A stretch of 64,000 bases of DNA from assembly GCA_013399115.1 (NCBI GenBank), contig VXAA01005268.1:124001-188000 (forward strand), written 5' to 3'. The DNA comes from Anseranas semipalmata. Taxonomy: Eukaryota > Chordata > Aves > Anseriformes > Anseranatidae. The translations under genes were made by a program, and so were the position numbers. Numbering within the stretch: position 1 is the stretch's first letter; each line of letters opens with the position of its first letter. The notes beneath the pieces are model-generated. The model had not been told where the DNA came from and ran no database searches. It saw nothing but the letters and a program-made list of their open reading frames with translations. Below, piece by piece: positions 11,061-26,200 of this stretch.

Positions 11061-14000
11061 CTAGCTGGATGAAAGTTGATAGTGATATTAGGCCACAGAT
11101 CCGTCAATGAAGTGGGATAGAAAAACCAATACTTCGCCTGCTGGCTGTAACAACTGATTCGCAGATAATGAACGGGAAATGCAGGGAATTAACTGAGTGA
11201 TAAGTAATTAGAAAAAGGATACCTAGGCAACAGAGTGGAATTAATCAGTTACCCTGACTAAAAATCAGCGAACAGTTAAATCAAGTAAAATTTAAGTTAA
11301 AAGAAAAAATGATACAGCAAGTCAATTGCATGGATTGATGCTGACTCTGGGGGGAATAAAACAAATTAAGCCGCCCATTGGAAATCGGAAGCGTTAACAT
11401 GAGAAAAAGAGTACTTCATGCCTATGACATGTACACACATTCAATTTTGCGTGTAACTTTTGTAGAATTGAAATCTCCATCTGAACCACCCACGTCCCAT
11501 GACACTTCCAGTCTGCTTCCAACATTAACCCGCTGCTGCGGCTCTAAGAGCGCTTCTTTTCAGGGGATGGTTGGCCCAAACAGCTTCCCAGCCCTGAGAA
11601 AGCAACGCACGCCTGTTTCACTGATGGGGAGGGGAAAGGTGCTTTGCTTTGCCTTTTAAATACAGAGACCAAAAGGTCTCCCTCGTCCATGTGACAGCAT
11701 ATCGACCTTGACAGCTTTGTTCTGAGGAAATGCAGCCAGCAACCAACTGTTCACACAATGCTGTGTCACTGCACCGTAACATTTCTCCAAAATTGCAAGC
11801 ACCTTCTTATAAGGATATGGGTTTTTAATTAAATTTCATTCAAATGCAAGAAAAGTAGCCCCTCTTCTCCTCCTCCTTTCTTGAAGAGCTCTGCTTCTCT
11901 CTTCTTAATGGAAGAATGTCTATGGAACAGTAATTTCCTTCCATAAATCCCCAAATCAATTCCATGACTATTAAAATAGCAATCAATTCTTTGCAAAAAT
12001 GAAATTGGAAGTAAACAATGTAAATCTACATGTTTCATATATTTTTCTTAATTTCCAACAAATTTTGTATGCTTATTCAGACAAGTTATTTGTATTGCCA
12101 TGAGGATCAAAACTAATTTTCTAATCTATCACGAGGAATAAAAGAGCATATCAATTGAATATACTCAGACACTCTGGAAGTAGCCTCCAATGAAATACAT
12201 TTTCTTTTTGTAATCTGAAGCAAAGAAGAGAGTCTACCTTTCCCTATGCAAATGCACTTGTTTAAATTGTCCCCAGGAATCAAATTTATCGGCAGCAAAA
12301 TCATGAAAAGCATTCGATTTTTAGTGAAACAGGTAACTTTGCCCATTGAGTTCACCAGTTTCTCCTAGTCTGGCAGCTTCTTTAGGGTTTTTGGTATGTG
12401 ACAATCAGCTCTGACTTAACATCTGAGCCCTCAGCATCAAATTAAACACTACCTATTGCAGCTTTTGCTCCCTTCTATACCTCTGTGCATTTTGTCTGTT
12501 GATAGAAAATATTATCCTTTTACCTAGATTTCTCTCATTAACTGCACAAAGAGAAAACTGCAGTTTTATCAGCCTGCACACATACAAATTTCAGGCTCCA
12601 CTCCCAATTTGCCAACAATTGCTCTGGATTACAATGAATTTTAGAAGTGAATTACAGCAAGATAAAGCACCTAAAATGTACTCATTAAAGCAATGATGGG
12701 GAAACTTACTCTGAATGTACACTGAAACAGGAAGAGCAGAAAGCTCTATTATTTTTACATAGCAAAAACAACTTTTATCAATGGAAAGAGAACAACATAA
12801 ATACTTCTCGAAGTGACAAATGGAAGGCTTAGGCAATTCCAGCCAGGTCAATTTGAACTTTGCTATAAAGCTGTTACACAGAAAGTTTTACCAGACCCTT
12901 CCGCTGCCTCCCACTTATTCCAGACATTTGTCCAACTACTAATGAAACATGAAACCAACGTCACATTAATAATTCAGAGCATGATAGAAACTTTAGATTA
13001 CTAAAAGATAAAGCACACAAAGAATTAACCCTACATTAGCAACATCTTCATCTGGCTTTCATGCAATAACTAGTCATATTATTCTTTGACTGACTAGATC
13101 TATTGTGTGCTTTAAGCATTTTTTGCAGTATATCTTAATATTAGTCCTGAAAAGAAAAACAGAACACTGGGAAATATAATCTAGGTCAGATTTTTGGCAC
13201 AAGACACAGCACTGCTAGTGGACAGCTGACTATTTCCTTACCAGGCAGGGACGACACATTGATCCAGAGACCACTTCACTAGTTTTTTGAACTCCAAAGC
13301 GTGGCAAATGATATCTTTTGTGGCTTTCTCTGCCAGGAATTTGGAAAATTACAACTTGGGTTTAAGGACATACACACTTGGGACTATCGCAACAGAGACA
13401 GGATCGCCCATCATGACACTTAATAAACCCCACTCCTACGTGGTGGAGGAAAACCTTCACCCCTGGTACAAGATCACAGCATAAGACTGCGTGCTGGTAA
13501 AACCAGGCACATTGCTCACGCTTCCCAGTCCCATACAGCAGACAGGGATGGGAAGAGGAGAGTACATCTGTTCCACTGACGCCCTGAATAGGACATCAGC
13601 ATTTTCCTCTGCAGCGGTATCACAAGTTTTCCCAGCAATGAGCTATTTTTGCACTCATCTTCCCTCTGAATTACCAATAGCCAGTTATTTTTGTTTTTAT
13701 ATTATTTCTGAGATACTTAGGAGTCCTATTTTTCAGCATGAACTGTAACGTTGACTGGGGGAAGGGTATCTGAAGGACATAGGTCTCCAGCAAAAGAGCC
13801 CTTCATGCGTTTTTTCCGTGCCTTTCAGATGATGAACCAAGGACAGACTACATGGCCATTCCCAAGAAGCCCGCGGCTGAGCAGAGAACTGACTTCCAGC
13901 CTTTCCCATCGATACCGGTGCCTTGCCAACATACACCTGGCTTTTTACAGGGACCTTCCCCCTTTTGGGGGATGCCCAGACAGGGGGAGAGCTGTGCTGA

Positions 14001-17000
14001 GATCAGGCGACTTCCTGACACCGCAGCTGTCCATTTGGACCCAACTGCGAGAAATTCAAGTATGAAAGCCGAAGCAGTCTGTCCGTGTTGTGGCCCTCAG
14101 GCATATGGAGTCATGACGGTAGCTAATATTTCATTTCTAATGCTAGGCATCTGTTATCAAAGCTGCACGCTGCTGCCGAAGAATCAAATGACTTGAACAA
14201 GGGGATCAAAGTGCTCTTTAGTGCATATAGCAGGAGCCTTTGGGGAGATGCTAACCCGACCCAGCGCGCTCTGACCCACCACCTCCCATCTGGCGTGTAA
14301 GCCCGAGGATGATGAGCGCTTACACATTGTGAAGGCGGCTTTTCTTGTCCTCAACGCATCCCTGAGATCCGAATACAAGTAATCTGCTGTAAAAGTCATT
14401 TTCAGAAAAATAGCTGACCTCATCTTCCTGCCACGCTGGCAAGTTAGGTCCGAATACTTGTAATATTTCCACTTGACAGAAAGCAATGAAGGAATGACCC
14501 TCGCTCACATTTGGTGTCATGAGGAAAACCTGTAAATCCCACCTGGTGTTCTTGATGTACATTAATGGCAAGACCAGGCTTTGCTTTCACCTTTCCAAAC
14601 CCCTCACCAGCGAGGAAGAGAAAGGAACCGAGGGCTGGACACCACAGGATTGAATTATGCCAGTCCCAATGCCTTGAGCATTGAGCTACACCAGCAATTC
14701 ATGCTGCCTGAAGAGCACTTAGGTTGCTTACAGTTGTACCAGAGAGTACCCGAACCCTGACTCTTCTCCAAGGGTACAGAGGCCAGGTGAAGATCAGATT
14801 AAATACACTGTTTTCACCAACAGAGGCAAGTGGCAACGCCACGCAACCAACGGTGAGAACAGATCTATTATGGGGGTGCTCTACAAAAAGGAGCAACTTG
14901 AGGCTCATAAGTTTCCCAACTTTCGGTGGTCTCTTGGTGACACTGTTCCAAGATGACGAGTTTCATACCTGTTCTGCTGTTACAGGATCCAAGGCCATAT
15001 ACCCCAAACTTGTGTATGACACTCAAGTACAGTCCTGTGCTCCTACTGCTGTAATCCCTGAAGGTTGCAAATGAAAGGCCAAAGCTCTCAGCTGTGCTCA
15101 ACTCCCTGAAAGCTTTGAGGACTAGGAACACATTTTTTGACTTTCATATCTTCCCAGGGTCAGAACGAACCATTCCAATCAGCTCATCCTCAGAAACACA
15201 CAAAGCCAAAATCAAAACCCCTTTTATCTAACCCAACAACCCATTATTGAACAAAAAAACTTCTCCAGCAGAAAGACATCCCATTTCCATTGAAAGGCTG
15301 CACGGGAGGAGGATTTAGCCATTACCAAGCAATCTGTTCCAGAGCCCGATAAACTCGCTCTTAAGATGAAAACCTGTTTTATTGACATTTGCTTACTTCA
15401 ACATCCAGGTTCTGTACCTGCTAGGAATCTGCTAGAGGAAAAGGCTACCCCGTAACAGTTTGGGCTGGACTGAGCAGCTTTTCCAACTCAGGGAAGACCG
15501 AGTTTGCCGTATCAGGACTGCTATTGCAGGTGGATGAAGATGCACCCAAGGGTCCCTCCGGTGCCAAAATGAGTTCCTCAGGGAGCGCTGATGCTGTGCA
15601 TGCATTTCATTTTTTCTCCTGGCTACTCCATCACTCCTGCCCTTTATGCTGGCGAGCAGGAGAGGGCTTTGATGAGCAAGCGCTGGCGTGCAGAGCTTAG
15701 GAGATGGTTTTGTTGGAAAGCAGAGCAAGAAAAATTCAACCAGCAGGTAGCCCTGCAGTCACTCAGCACCGGCTATGGCACTCTCTCCCCTTGCAAGCCC
15801 CATCTGGGGGACAAGATCTGACCCCCACAGAGGTAGGGAATGTCACTTTGGGAAGCTTCACTAGAAATTCCCTACTCAGAAGAACAGAAACAAATTTAAA
15901 TTTTATTATCTACATTTTTAATACATCTCAAAAGCTGTTTTGCTGCATTCTGCGCAGTATGGAATTAAGGCCATTTCAATTTTACCACATCAGTAACTCC
16001 ATTTCTAATGCCTTTCTCCCTTCCTCCAGCAGCTTACTCTTGTGGTTATCTATCAAGATATCCAATGCCTACTATTTCATGGATTAGGGATTTCTGCTAC
16101 CATAAAGACACTTTCCAATTACTATTATGATAACTGAGATACTGCAAATACTGCACCAATAGCAGGAAATAAGAAGTCAGTTCAAATATAACCCTGAGAC
16201 CTTAACTGAATGTTTAGTAACGTATAGGCACAAAAATGAATGCTACTCAAATGAGCACAAGCAAGTTTGCTTCCCAAGGAAAATAAACTCGCTGAAAGAA
16301 GAAACACATGCCAGCTGGGGTGTATTTTGAGAAGCCACCAATGTCTGTGGAAAGGAGGAATCTCCTCATTGTAACATTTGATCTTTTGCTTAGCACAAAG
16401 CTGAGATCCGATGACCAGCTCCATCGCTCTTAGAGGCTCTTCTTTACCTGGTGCAGGAAGACTCAAAGCTTCATGTCCCAGAGCAGAGCAGGGAGCCATG
16501 GCTCAAAGCCTGCCCCAGAGCCTGCCCTTGAGGGGCCATAGGTGTCTCCATGGCCATGTTCACTGTCTTCTGGATTTTCCTAGTTAATCCCTTGCATGAC
16601 TTGCTCCTGATTACAGCCTGCAAGCCAGCCTTGTTCAAAATGCCAGTAGGTGTCACTGTGGGCAATGGTATAGGAGAAGCCGGGGGAAAAAGTTTGAATC
16701 AAGGGGAAAACACCCATTTTAATCTAATTTAATATAATTGCTAATTATGTTTTTCTGCTTTTACAGATAAATGCACTTTCTACAGATAAAAGGAGCTTCA
16801 TTAGAAACAACTCACTTTTTCTGCTTGACACCATTTGGGGGTGGAGATCGGAACTCATGCAACATTTGCAAATAAGTACAAGGTTGGATTTTGTTTCTTT
16901 GGTTCCTGAAAACAAAAGTGAAGTCAGGCAAGCTCATTGCCACCAAAATGAGCCTACATGTGTATGTACGTATTTAACTAGTGGGGTTGAAATAAGGGAT

Positions 17001-20000
17001 TTTTGGAAACTGCTATTTAGATAAACTCACGGAACATCATCTCACCAGGCCAGAATAGGGACACGCACTCTCCCTGCAGGCTTCCCATCACAGCAAGCTG
17101 AGGCCCCCCAGCCTGCTTCTGCCCTGCACCTGCACAAAGCCATGGCACGAGGTACCTCATCGACGTGGAGATCTGCTACATACATCTTCAGGTGGCCGAG
17201 CGCGCTCAGGTTGCTAGAACGGCTGCTGTTAGACTCCGATAGCAGCCCCAGAGAGAATTTGCTGTATGAATCTGTACTCTGCCCATCATATTGGAGCAAG
17301 ATGGTGCCACACCTTGCTGCTGATAATAACATCGCTATAAACCAGTTCACTTTTAAGAGAGTACTATTTATCAAATGCCTATTTAGCAATTAGGAAGAAA
17401 ACCCACTGACTGCAGGAGTGTAACGAAACGGAAACAAGCTGCTCAACACGAGAAGTGAAGGGCAGCCACCAACACGTTGGCCCCAACCAGTTTGCAGGCA
17501 AAAAGCAAAACATAAAACACATAGAAAAACAGAGTCCAGGCTTACAATGACTGGGGTAGGTAGCTAGAAGTTTCTCCTTTCTTTCAAGCTTACTTCATTA
17601 CAGTAAGCAGATGATGTTTATCCGTTCCTTCCAATTTCTTCACACAAACAAATCCACTATGGGTTTTGGTAGCCAGGCATGCTGCAGTGCCTCTTACAAA
17701 CTGCAGTAAACTAACAGATACGGGAAAATGAAGCACCTGGCTGGATCACATAGGAAACATTTACTTAATCTTATGAGTTTCACTGTGACCTCCCTGTTGT
17801 CCCACAAGCTATGAAAAATTCAAATCCATCTTGCATGCTTAAAAAAGTCTGCAAATCTGCTCACGCAAATGATAAAGCTTACTTAAATCCTTTTTTCCTA
17901 TCTATGAAACCCTGGAAATCATCTAAGATTAACAACAATTTTTTTTTCTGTTTTTCTTTTATGGCTGTGGACAGGCTGAAGAACGCACTTACAGATAATA
18001 CAAAGATATATTCCAGACAGGCCAGAGCTGGTTTTAATCCAACCTGTCAAAGATCAACCATGTATGCCCATGAAGCTGCATAACCCTGGCGTGGCAATGT
18101 CAAGTGTAGCAGCTTTATAAATGAGCAACTTACCAGGGAGTTATCACAAAAAGGATTTAATCTGCACTCAACCCATTGTTATAAAAGAAAAAAAAGTTTG
18201 AAACAGCATTTCAGTGATTTCTTCTGCTCTCCTGGAAGATGGCAAGAAGTATCCGAATGACTCCTACCTGGGAACACGTGGATTCTCCAAGACAGCACCA
18301 GCCCTGCTTTATAGCACAATCCCCCACATCCCAGCCAGACCTCTCCACCTTCCCTCTGGAGCCCTCCAGTGATGGCTTTTCCACCTTCATTGCTGGATGC
18401 TGTTGAATAGCCAGGAGAGCTAACGTTCAATGCTAATGAGCAGTCCATAGCTTCGCTAGGTGGGAGGCACATCCCAGCAGATACACTATTTGCTGTTCTT
18501 GATCTGTTTAAATACTCAACTCCCTGCAAAGGCAGTAACACTAGTGCTGAAACTGTGCCCTGCAACAGCCCAGCAAGCTACCATGCTGTATTAACAGTTA
18601 ATAAAATCTCTAAAGGTTCCTGCCATTCTGAATGTCTTTAGGGATTCTTGCATAGATTTACAGTCTCTTTACACAAGAATGTATCCACATATGTTGGTAG
18701 GCCATAGATGTAACTCTCCAGCCAGGGTGCCTCAGAACCTTTGACCTAACTTCAGTGCATTTTATAATTTGCATTGGGAAAAAACACAAAACAAAAACAG
18801 ATCCTGTGTTTGTGGCTTATGAAATAAATTCAGAGAAAAGGGCAGCAGTACTTCTGACAGCAAATTAGGTAGTAATAAATCCCTGCTGTCTCTGGAAGAA
18901 TCCAGTTCCCCATGGAAAGCCTCCAGAAAAGATTCCTCTAAAGCAGTTGGGATTTTCCGTGTAAATGCAAGCTGCTTCTTGAGAGATTTTAAAATTCATT
19001 TCATAAAAATCGGTTTAAAAAGACAGCATAATTCCTCAACTGTAAAGCAGGTTTGGCAGAAGCCCTCTGCGGCTGCAAGGTTTGCACTGCTCAATGACCG
19101 TATCCCCTGCAAACACGCGGCAGGCCCCATTATGAGGAGAACTGAAGCTGTTAAGCACACAGAGCAGATGCCAGTCAGGCCCACCTGTGAACAAAGATGT
19201 CTGACCTGTGGATTTTCAGTTCAGAAGTCATTTCCAAAGCAGGGAAATGGCCTCACACATTTGCTACAAGGATTTTATTGGTGAAAAGAGGGCTTCAACA
19301 GTAATGATGGGAAGGAGGAGAAGGGGAAGAAAACACGGATTTTGCAGAGAAAGACCAAGACGACCACCATCACGCTGACCCATATGGTCAGCAGCAGAAA
19401 TCATAAAAAGGGACCAGGCTCAGCAAAACTTCAAGGGCATTGGCTGTTTTAATAGCTAGAGATGGATTTAGCCAAGCCCTTGGTAGGGAGCAGAGTGCTT
19501 CAGGGACAAGAGAGTATCGCGTGCTAAGCTGGAGGCACAGCCCTGAATATGCCTGTGCCCGGCCACGAGCTGATGCTCATGAGTCCTCGTCATCCCCCTG
19601 CAGCCCCACGGGCAGACCTGCCCCCTGCACTGCACGGGGGGGATGGCAGCAGGCAGGGAGCGTCCTCAGCGATGAACGGGGGAGATGTATAAGCCGTAAA
19701 GAATTTTAAAAATTGCCCTTAACACGTTTTGCCAAGGCTTGTCAAGATGGAAATATGAAGCTATTTCTAAATAAAACATTCCTGTGATAAGCAGAACAAG
19801 TGTAATGCATTTTAGAGATACGCATAAAAGTTATTTACTTTCAGAACTAAAGGATCGCCCTAAATGTGCAAAGAAATACTCACATCCAGGATGTCTTTGC
19901 ATACCAGGGCTTCAGTTGTTCCGTCAGTGCCATTTAGTCTCTGCGCTCTACACTGAGCAGAGGCCACAACTGCACCCCCTGTTCAGCCTGCTGAAGCCAG

Positions 20001-20268
20001 AAGGAGAAGTCCTGTCCCTTCCCCTGCCTGCCCGGGCGTTGTTTAAGGATGAATCAACCATTAGTTCTCACTGATGGCAAGGGGTCACAACAGAGCATGA
20101 CTAACACAAGCAAAATTAGGATAAGAAAACAGACGTGCAGAGAAGCTTCTCTGCACAAATCCTCCCATTTGTATCAAAGTCTCAATTATTTTTTGCCCGT
20201 TAAATCCAGACAAGTCTCAGCCAAGGTCTGCAGGGACCCAAGCTAAGCAGCTCTTGCATAGGTGATGC

Positions 20269-20292
20269 TTTTTTTTTTTATTATTATTTTTT
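20269..20292. repeat. T-rich tract
   Basis: Eleven T are followed by ATTATTATTTTTT. This simple T-rich low-complexity run appears as A-rich in the gene's sense strand. Confidence 0.8.
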
Positions 20293-23197
20293 CTCCTCAA
20301 GGCACATAACATATAACTCATTCAAAGTCTCGGCCATATAACGAACATAAAAGTTCTGCATCCATGACTACGATATATAAATTTTGCAAAGGACAGAGCT
20401 ACTGCCATCTCCTCATAGGTTTATTAATAAACCTATCTTTATACTAAAGCCTACATACATAACTTCAGAAAGTTTCCCCCATTTACAACCCCTGATGCTT
20501 TTTTTCCTAAAGAAGTCCTGCGCTCTGTTGGTATAGATGGCTCCAGTGTTTCCTGGTGCTGACAGTGTTACACACTCTTCTAGAAAAGCAATAAAACTGA
20601 GAAAAAGGAGGCAATCAGTCAAGGACTCAATTACAACTCAGCTTTCCAGCACCTTTATTTTAACCAGCAGCACTCTATTTTCCTCAGCCGCAGTCATATG
20701 AACCAGATAAATATTTAGTCATGTTTATCTTGGGTATTCACACGAGTTTCCATTTTATGAGACATGCTGCTCCCTCCCCTCCAATTTTCCATCCCTGTTA
20801 TTCACACAAGACATTATTTAGTTGATTTTTGTTTGCAGAGGATCAGCACTGCCTGGCCCCAAAGCAGCTTTCCATTCGATTCCCACCAAACAAAAGAAGT
20901 GCAGTAGGGTGCACCTGAGGTGCCAGATCCGGCACAAGAAGAGAAAAACAGTGCCTTGTATCAGGGTCATCTCCTTTAGTCTGTCTGGGTTTCATTTCCA
21001 CTTGGATGGAGTGGCCATGGAAACCATCAAAATAAGTCACATGCATTTTTGTTAGGATGAGAGACTAATGGCTTATTCAGTTCGTTTGTAAATTTTTATT
21101 TTAATAGACAACTTGTCCTGTATGGCTTCAATTTGCTTTCACATGAAAGAACAGTCTTAAAAACAAATAAAAGATTATGCTCCAGTTAAACCAAACCATT
21201 CAGCTGACAAAACTTTGAGTGTTTAAGAACTCATTCATTACTCATCCTTGTCAGTCTTGATCTGAGCCCAGTTTCAGACTGGAGGGTCATACCGTGTTGT
21301 GTGGAAAGGGCACGGGCACAAAGCCACCCCGTCTCATCCCCAGAGATGTTTCCCTGAATACCACTGATTAGCCTATGGCAAATATAGCAAGGGCCACGTG
21401 GCATCAGTCCAAGGGCTTGCCTTGCCCAGCATCCTCTCCCCAGCATCCACCACAAGTTTGTGCTTGGGAAAGAGTAAGAGCAGGGCAAATATACAGGAAA
21501 CTTCTCCCATGTGCTCTCTCAGCACCTGACTGCTTATGCATGGAGGGTCTCTAGCTGGCAGTCTCCAGGTCTCTTCTTCAACCCACAAAACTTTTCTCCA
21601 TCTGCATCGCTCGCTAAGTTTCATAGGTATCTTAACTGCTGTGTGAAGAAACGCCTCCTTCATTTCTACTACTGCAGAACAACACAGCAATCGGGATGGT
21701 AATTATAACATCCATGTGGATGATGAGGTTCCTGACATATCTGCAGGGACTGGGGAATACTTAACTCCTTTCCTCTGCTGTGATAACTAAACATGAGCTT
21801 ATTGTAATTGTCTTTAAATGGTCAGTGCCCACAACAGACTGCAGAAAACCAAAAGAAAAAAGCTTTTCATCAAAATAATACCTTTTATCCCAATGCAAGT
21901 GTTACAACAACTTTTAAAGTATGCATCACTATGCAGCCATGTCATCATGTAGAGAAAAACATGATTATTTTTCTGTTTCTCCCTAGTATCTCTTAAAATC
22001 ATATTTAGGTAATTCATCTGCATTTTGTACTCTGATAAAAAAGGACAGAAGATGATCTGTTTTCCAGTTAGATTAGCACTCTTTTTTTTTTTTATGCTGG
22101 AAGAAATTGCTTCGAGTTCTTTGAATAGCCACAATTTGCAGAGGAAAATACAGCATGCGTACGCTAAATATACACACATTTTGCTGATCAAACCATGCTG
22201 CTAGGCATCGACTCCACAGCAGTGTCAGTCAAAGGCCCTATTCAGAAGCACATATTCCATAGGCTGAAAGGCCAGAAAAAGTTTGTCATAGACATAAAAG
22301 GAAGATGCTATTCTACTCCATTGCAACTCACTACTTTTGTTGTACTCTTGCACATAATTTTTTCCAAATACATTTTCTAATACTTTTTTTCCCCCCTCGC
22401 AGTAGACCCAAAATGCTTGCTTTCTGGAGCAGTTGTGCAAACAAAGCTCATGAATCTCATTTGAAAAGTTAATATAAATAGAAATCGGGTATCAGAAGCT
22501 GAAATCTTGTCCGTATTTGAATCAATCATGATTGAATCTGTTTTGTTTCCCCCACAAGCAGCACTTCAACTAGATCCCATAGCTCCTTTGGTAAATATAC
22601 TTCAATAAAAGTGCAAGCTTTAATCAGAAAAGATAAAAAAAAAATCTTTCCCAACCCAAACTTTTTACTTTTCCTCGCTCATTTCTAATTCCCCCTAGAT
22701 CTAGTTTGTGCCTCTAGATCAGAGCATTATTCATCTGCTGCCACCACCTTAGGTCCAGGCATTTAGAAAACAGCTGGCACCTGCAGGATGAACCAGCTGA
22801 GGATTACATAGACCTGAGGACAATCCTCAGTCCTAATTATATTGAAAGCTAATTAATTTTGTATTTTTTCCTGTTCTATTCACTGTTGCCATGTGATTCT
22901 GCATAAAAGGACGACTGTACACAGACTGTTAATTAAATGTAGGCATCATAAGAATTTCTGATCCGTATTAATTTCAAAGTGGAGAAAGAAGGATGGTTGG
23001 CATCTTAGCATGGAGACTGTCACAACACGTCAAGACTGAGCAAACCAGCTTTTGAAGCTCAACTGGGCACTGAAACTTTCTCCAACATCACTGCTCTTCT
23101 TCAGGCCCTGCAATGGAAGCAGCACCACTAGCAACAGAAATGAATTTCCTTTTTTACCATTCATGCCTCACTCGGTTCATTCAGTCTTTTAATTGGG

Positions 23198-23210
23198 AAA
23201 AAAAAAAAAA
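23198..23210. repeat. Poly-A tract (13 A)
   Basis: This is an uninterrupted run of 13 A. No retroposed sequence with target-site duplications was recognised upstream. Confidence 0.85.
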
Positions 23211-26200
23211 GAAAAGAGCTGCAAGAAACTCTCAAATAAATTTACAGCGGTGTTAATTAAATGGCTGAAGACAGTCGCTGCAATCCATGCTTTCAGCACT
23301 TTGAGATCACCCTCCCAAAACGTGCTCTCAGGCAATCAGCGAGCTGCAAGAACACAGAGTTCAGGCTCGGCATAATCAGGCTGTGGTATTTAACACATTT
23401 CTCTGCACTTGTAACGCTCAAATAGTTTGGCAGCTTCTTTTGTCCATGACCATAAATGCTTTGGGATCAACAAGAAGCCAAATCACGGCCTCCTGGGTCA
23501 TGAAAAAAAGCACATTACTGGCACTTGGGAGTCCATAATGCATCAAATTAAGATTCTGAAATATCAGTGCTTCTAGTGAAAGTTTCCAAAATGCACACCG
23601 GGAGACATGGGGAACTGCAGTCCCAGGCCATAACGCACTCCTAAGCCAAACGGGACAGTGACAGCCCAGAAAACCTAGGACTTGTGAATGGAGTGGTTGG
23701 CACCCTTGATTCGGGGGAAGTTAGTTATATTTCACAGTACATACTACAGCATTAGTGTATATATGGCAGAGATATCTATAGCTTAGATACATAATACACA
23801 GGAAGAATCCATTTGATGTAGTTTAGGTTTGACATTACACAAAAAAACCACGCTGTTTTGTTAACCAAATAAAAATTGCAGTTGTTGCTTTCTGTTGATC
23901 AAACCGCTCAGCTTCATACCTAACATCTGATGCGGATTAGCATGCTAAATCTGAAACAGCAAAGGAACATCAAGTACACAGGATTAAGAAAGCTCCAGTC
24001 AGAAATGCCAGTGAAACCTTATTTCAACCCGTTTCTGTGTATTTGTAACTACGTAACTCTAAAGTCATAAAGTATTTTCTCCAGGCTCTCTGCACTCCTG
24101 TCCCTTTCCCCTACCTTGAAAGCCATATGTGACTCAACGAAGCCAGGACAGATATTCAGGCAGATAACAAGGCCATCCCTGACATACAGGCAAAGCAATC
24201 TCACCCTTTGAAACAGGATTAGTAGTTTAACTGGGAAAAAAACATTAGAAAAATCACCTGTAGGCCAGCAGCTGCAATGAATAATTTTAGATCAAATGGA
24301 CAAGTCATCAAAATCATAAGCTACTGGAAGCAGTTTCAAAAGAGACAAGGTCAAGCAACCTTAATTATATGTATTGTTAACTGTAATACTGATTTTAGAT
24401 AAGTCTTTCAAGGATGTAAGCTTTACATTTGAATGACAGAGGATATGCTTGAAAGAGGAAAAAGGCTACAAGAAAGACTCATTTCCATCCTGCGGTTGGT
24501 TCACTATCTTTTTGCCCCAAGAGAAGGCGATGGCAGAGCCCGGAGTTTCTGACTGCCCACGCGCACTTCGAACTCATCCTTATCCTTGACCACACTGGAG
24601 ACAAAGGCGCTAGACCAACTTTTCTTCTTCCCCCAGGCAGACATGTCACAAACATCTTCTCAAGCTCATCTGTCCTTCTCCCTGCCTGTGACTTCCCTTT
24701 CCTCAGTATCTGCTCTCCAGCCTCTTTGCAGAGAGCCCAGCACCTATACGTTTACCGTGAGGAGTCACGTACCATGAAATTACACTAGAGTCTGGGTGTT
24801 CCGGGGTTCAGTGTTTTTTTCTTTCCCCTTCTTCTCTAAGACCATAAGCTAACTTTTATCTCTTGCTGATAGTGCAGCTCCTGGCAATCTGATCCCCTTC
24901 TTACAGACTCACTGTCCTCCTTTCTTAAGGATTTTATTTTATTTGATGGAGTTAACCTGTAAATAGATACAACAGCAACTTTTGTACCTTCCAAATAATC
25001 ACTGGGTACAGCACTGGATGCATACCGTCCACATAACATTACCAGTGCCATGATGCACGGGGCTGTTTCAAACGCCTCAGTCCTTACAGACAGCAGTTTC
25101 TCTGCTCTCACGAGAAAAAGAGGCAAAAGCTGCGAGGCCTGAAGTTGGGGCAGATGCTCGTCCCTCTCCTCCCACATTTCCCACAAAACAACAGGGCAGC
25201 TACAGCTCCACAGTGACTTTGAGTTTGGAGGCTGGAGGACAGGACAGGACCCAAAACGCACAGCACCTCACTTGCATTAACTTCATTCTATGGGTGTTTG
25301 AATGCATTTTAGTTTCCTAAAATTGCTAATTTACTCCCTTCTGTTGTAGGCTGCCTGCAGAATGCTAAAGGCTGAATGTTCTTAGAAAAGAACTGTTTAC
25401 TAACAAAAGTACATTTATTTTTGCGATATATAACTGATACACATTAACAGTGCCTGATGAAATAAAGACTTTCTTTGAACTCCAAGAGAAATCGGCAAGT
25501 CTTTATTCAGCAAAGAACCATAAATTGTTTCAAAGCCTGCAAAAAAGTGAGGAAAGAAAGGTGGGGCTTCTGCCTTTTCAAAGAGACTTGGGTTTATAAG
25601 AGACTTAATCTTGGCTATTAATCACCTACAGTAAATCTTTCAATTTGCAGATGAACTTCGATCTTTCACCCAAGAAAACTATAATTCTTATTCATGAAAC
25701 ATCTGAATAACATGCAAGAAGGTGCTTTTACAAACTGTATTCCAATGGAGACTTGCATTCAACCAGGGCAAAGATATTTATGCAAGTGATTCAGGTATTT
25801 ATACATCTGAGATACACAGCACTCAGGAGTAACGCACGAGCTGCATCCAAGCAACCGTTACCTTTTCTAATTACATTAATACTCCAATATGTAAACATAA
25901 ACATGGGAATTTTCTTTACAAAAAAGAACAGTGAAACTACTTTGCCATCAGTTCAATGCTGTTAGGTAACAAGTCTGCACGTGGTACCAGGGGCAAGTGT
26001 TATGGAGCAACAGATTTTTTTTTTATTATATATACATTTATTAGGAAGGAGCAACCCAGGGAACGATGTTTAAGGAGTCAGAGAGAGGTCAAGAAGGAAT
26101 TTTTCAACTGAAGAAAAATATGAAAAAGCAGGCACCAAGAAAGAAAAGCAAGGAAAACATTGGGGATAATACTAAAAATGTCATTATTAAACTTTTCCTA

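Noticed and set aside
13751..14196. Overlapping plus-strand frames preceded by a CCTTTCAG acceptor-like sequence at about 13822
   Set aside because: No homology was recognised, there is no matching donor in frame, and the strand is opposite to PRKG1. A lone acceptor-like motif is common by chance.
14724..15131. Opposed 116- and 87-codon frames
   Set aside because: No family motif and no splice context on either strand. Mutually overlapping frames of this size are expected in 64 kb.
24836..25261. 141-codon minus-strand frame, sense to PRKG1
   Set aside because: The peptide has no known domain, does not fit PRKG1 between the identified exons, and lacks bounding splice sites.
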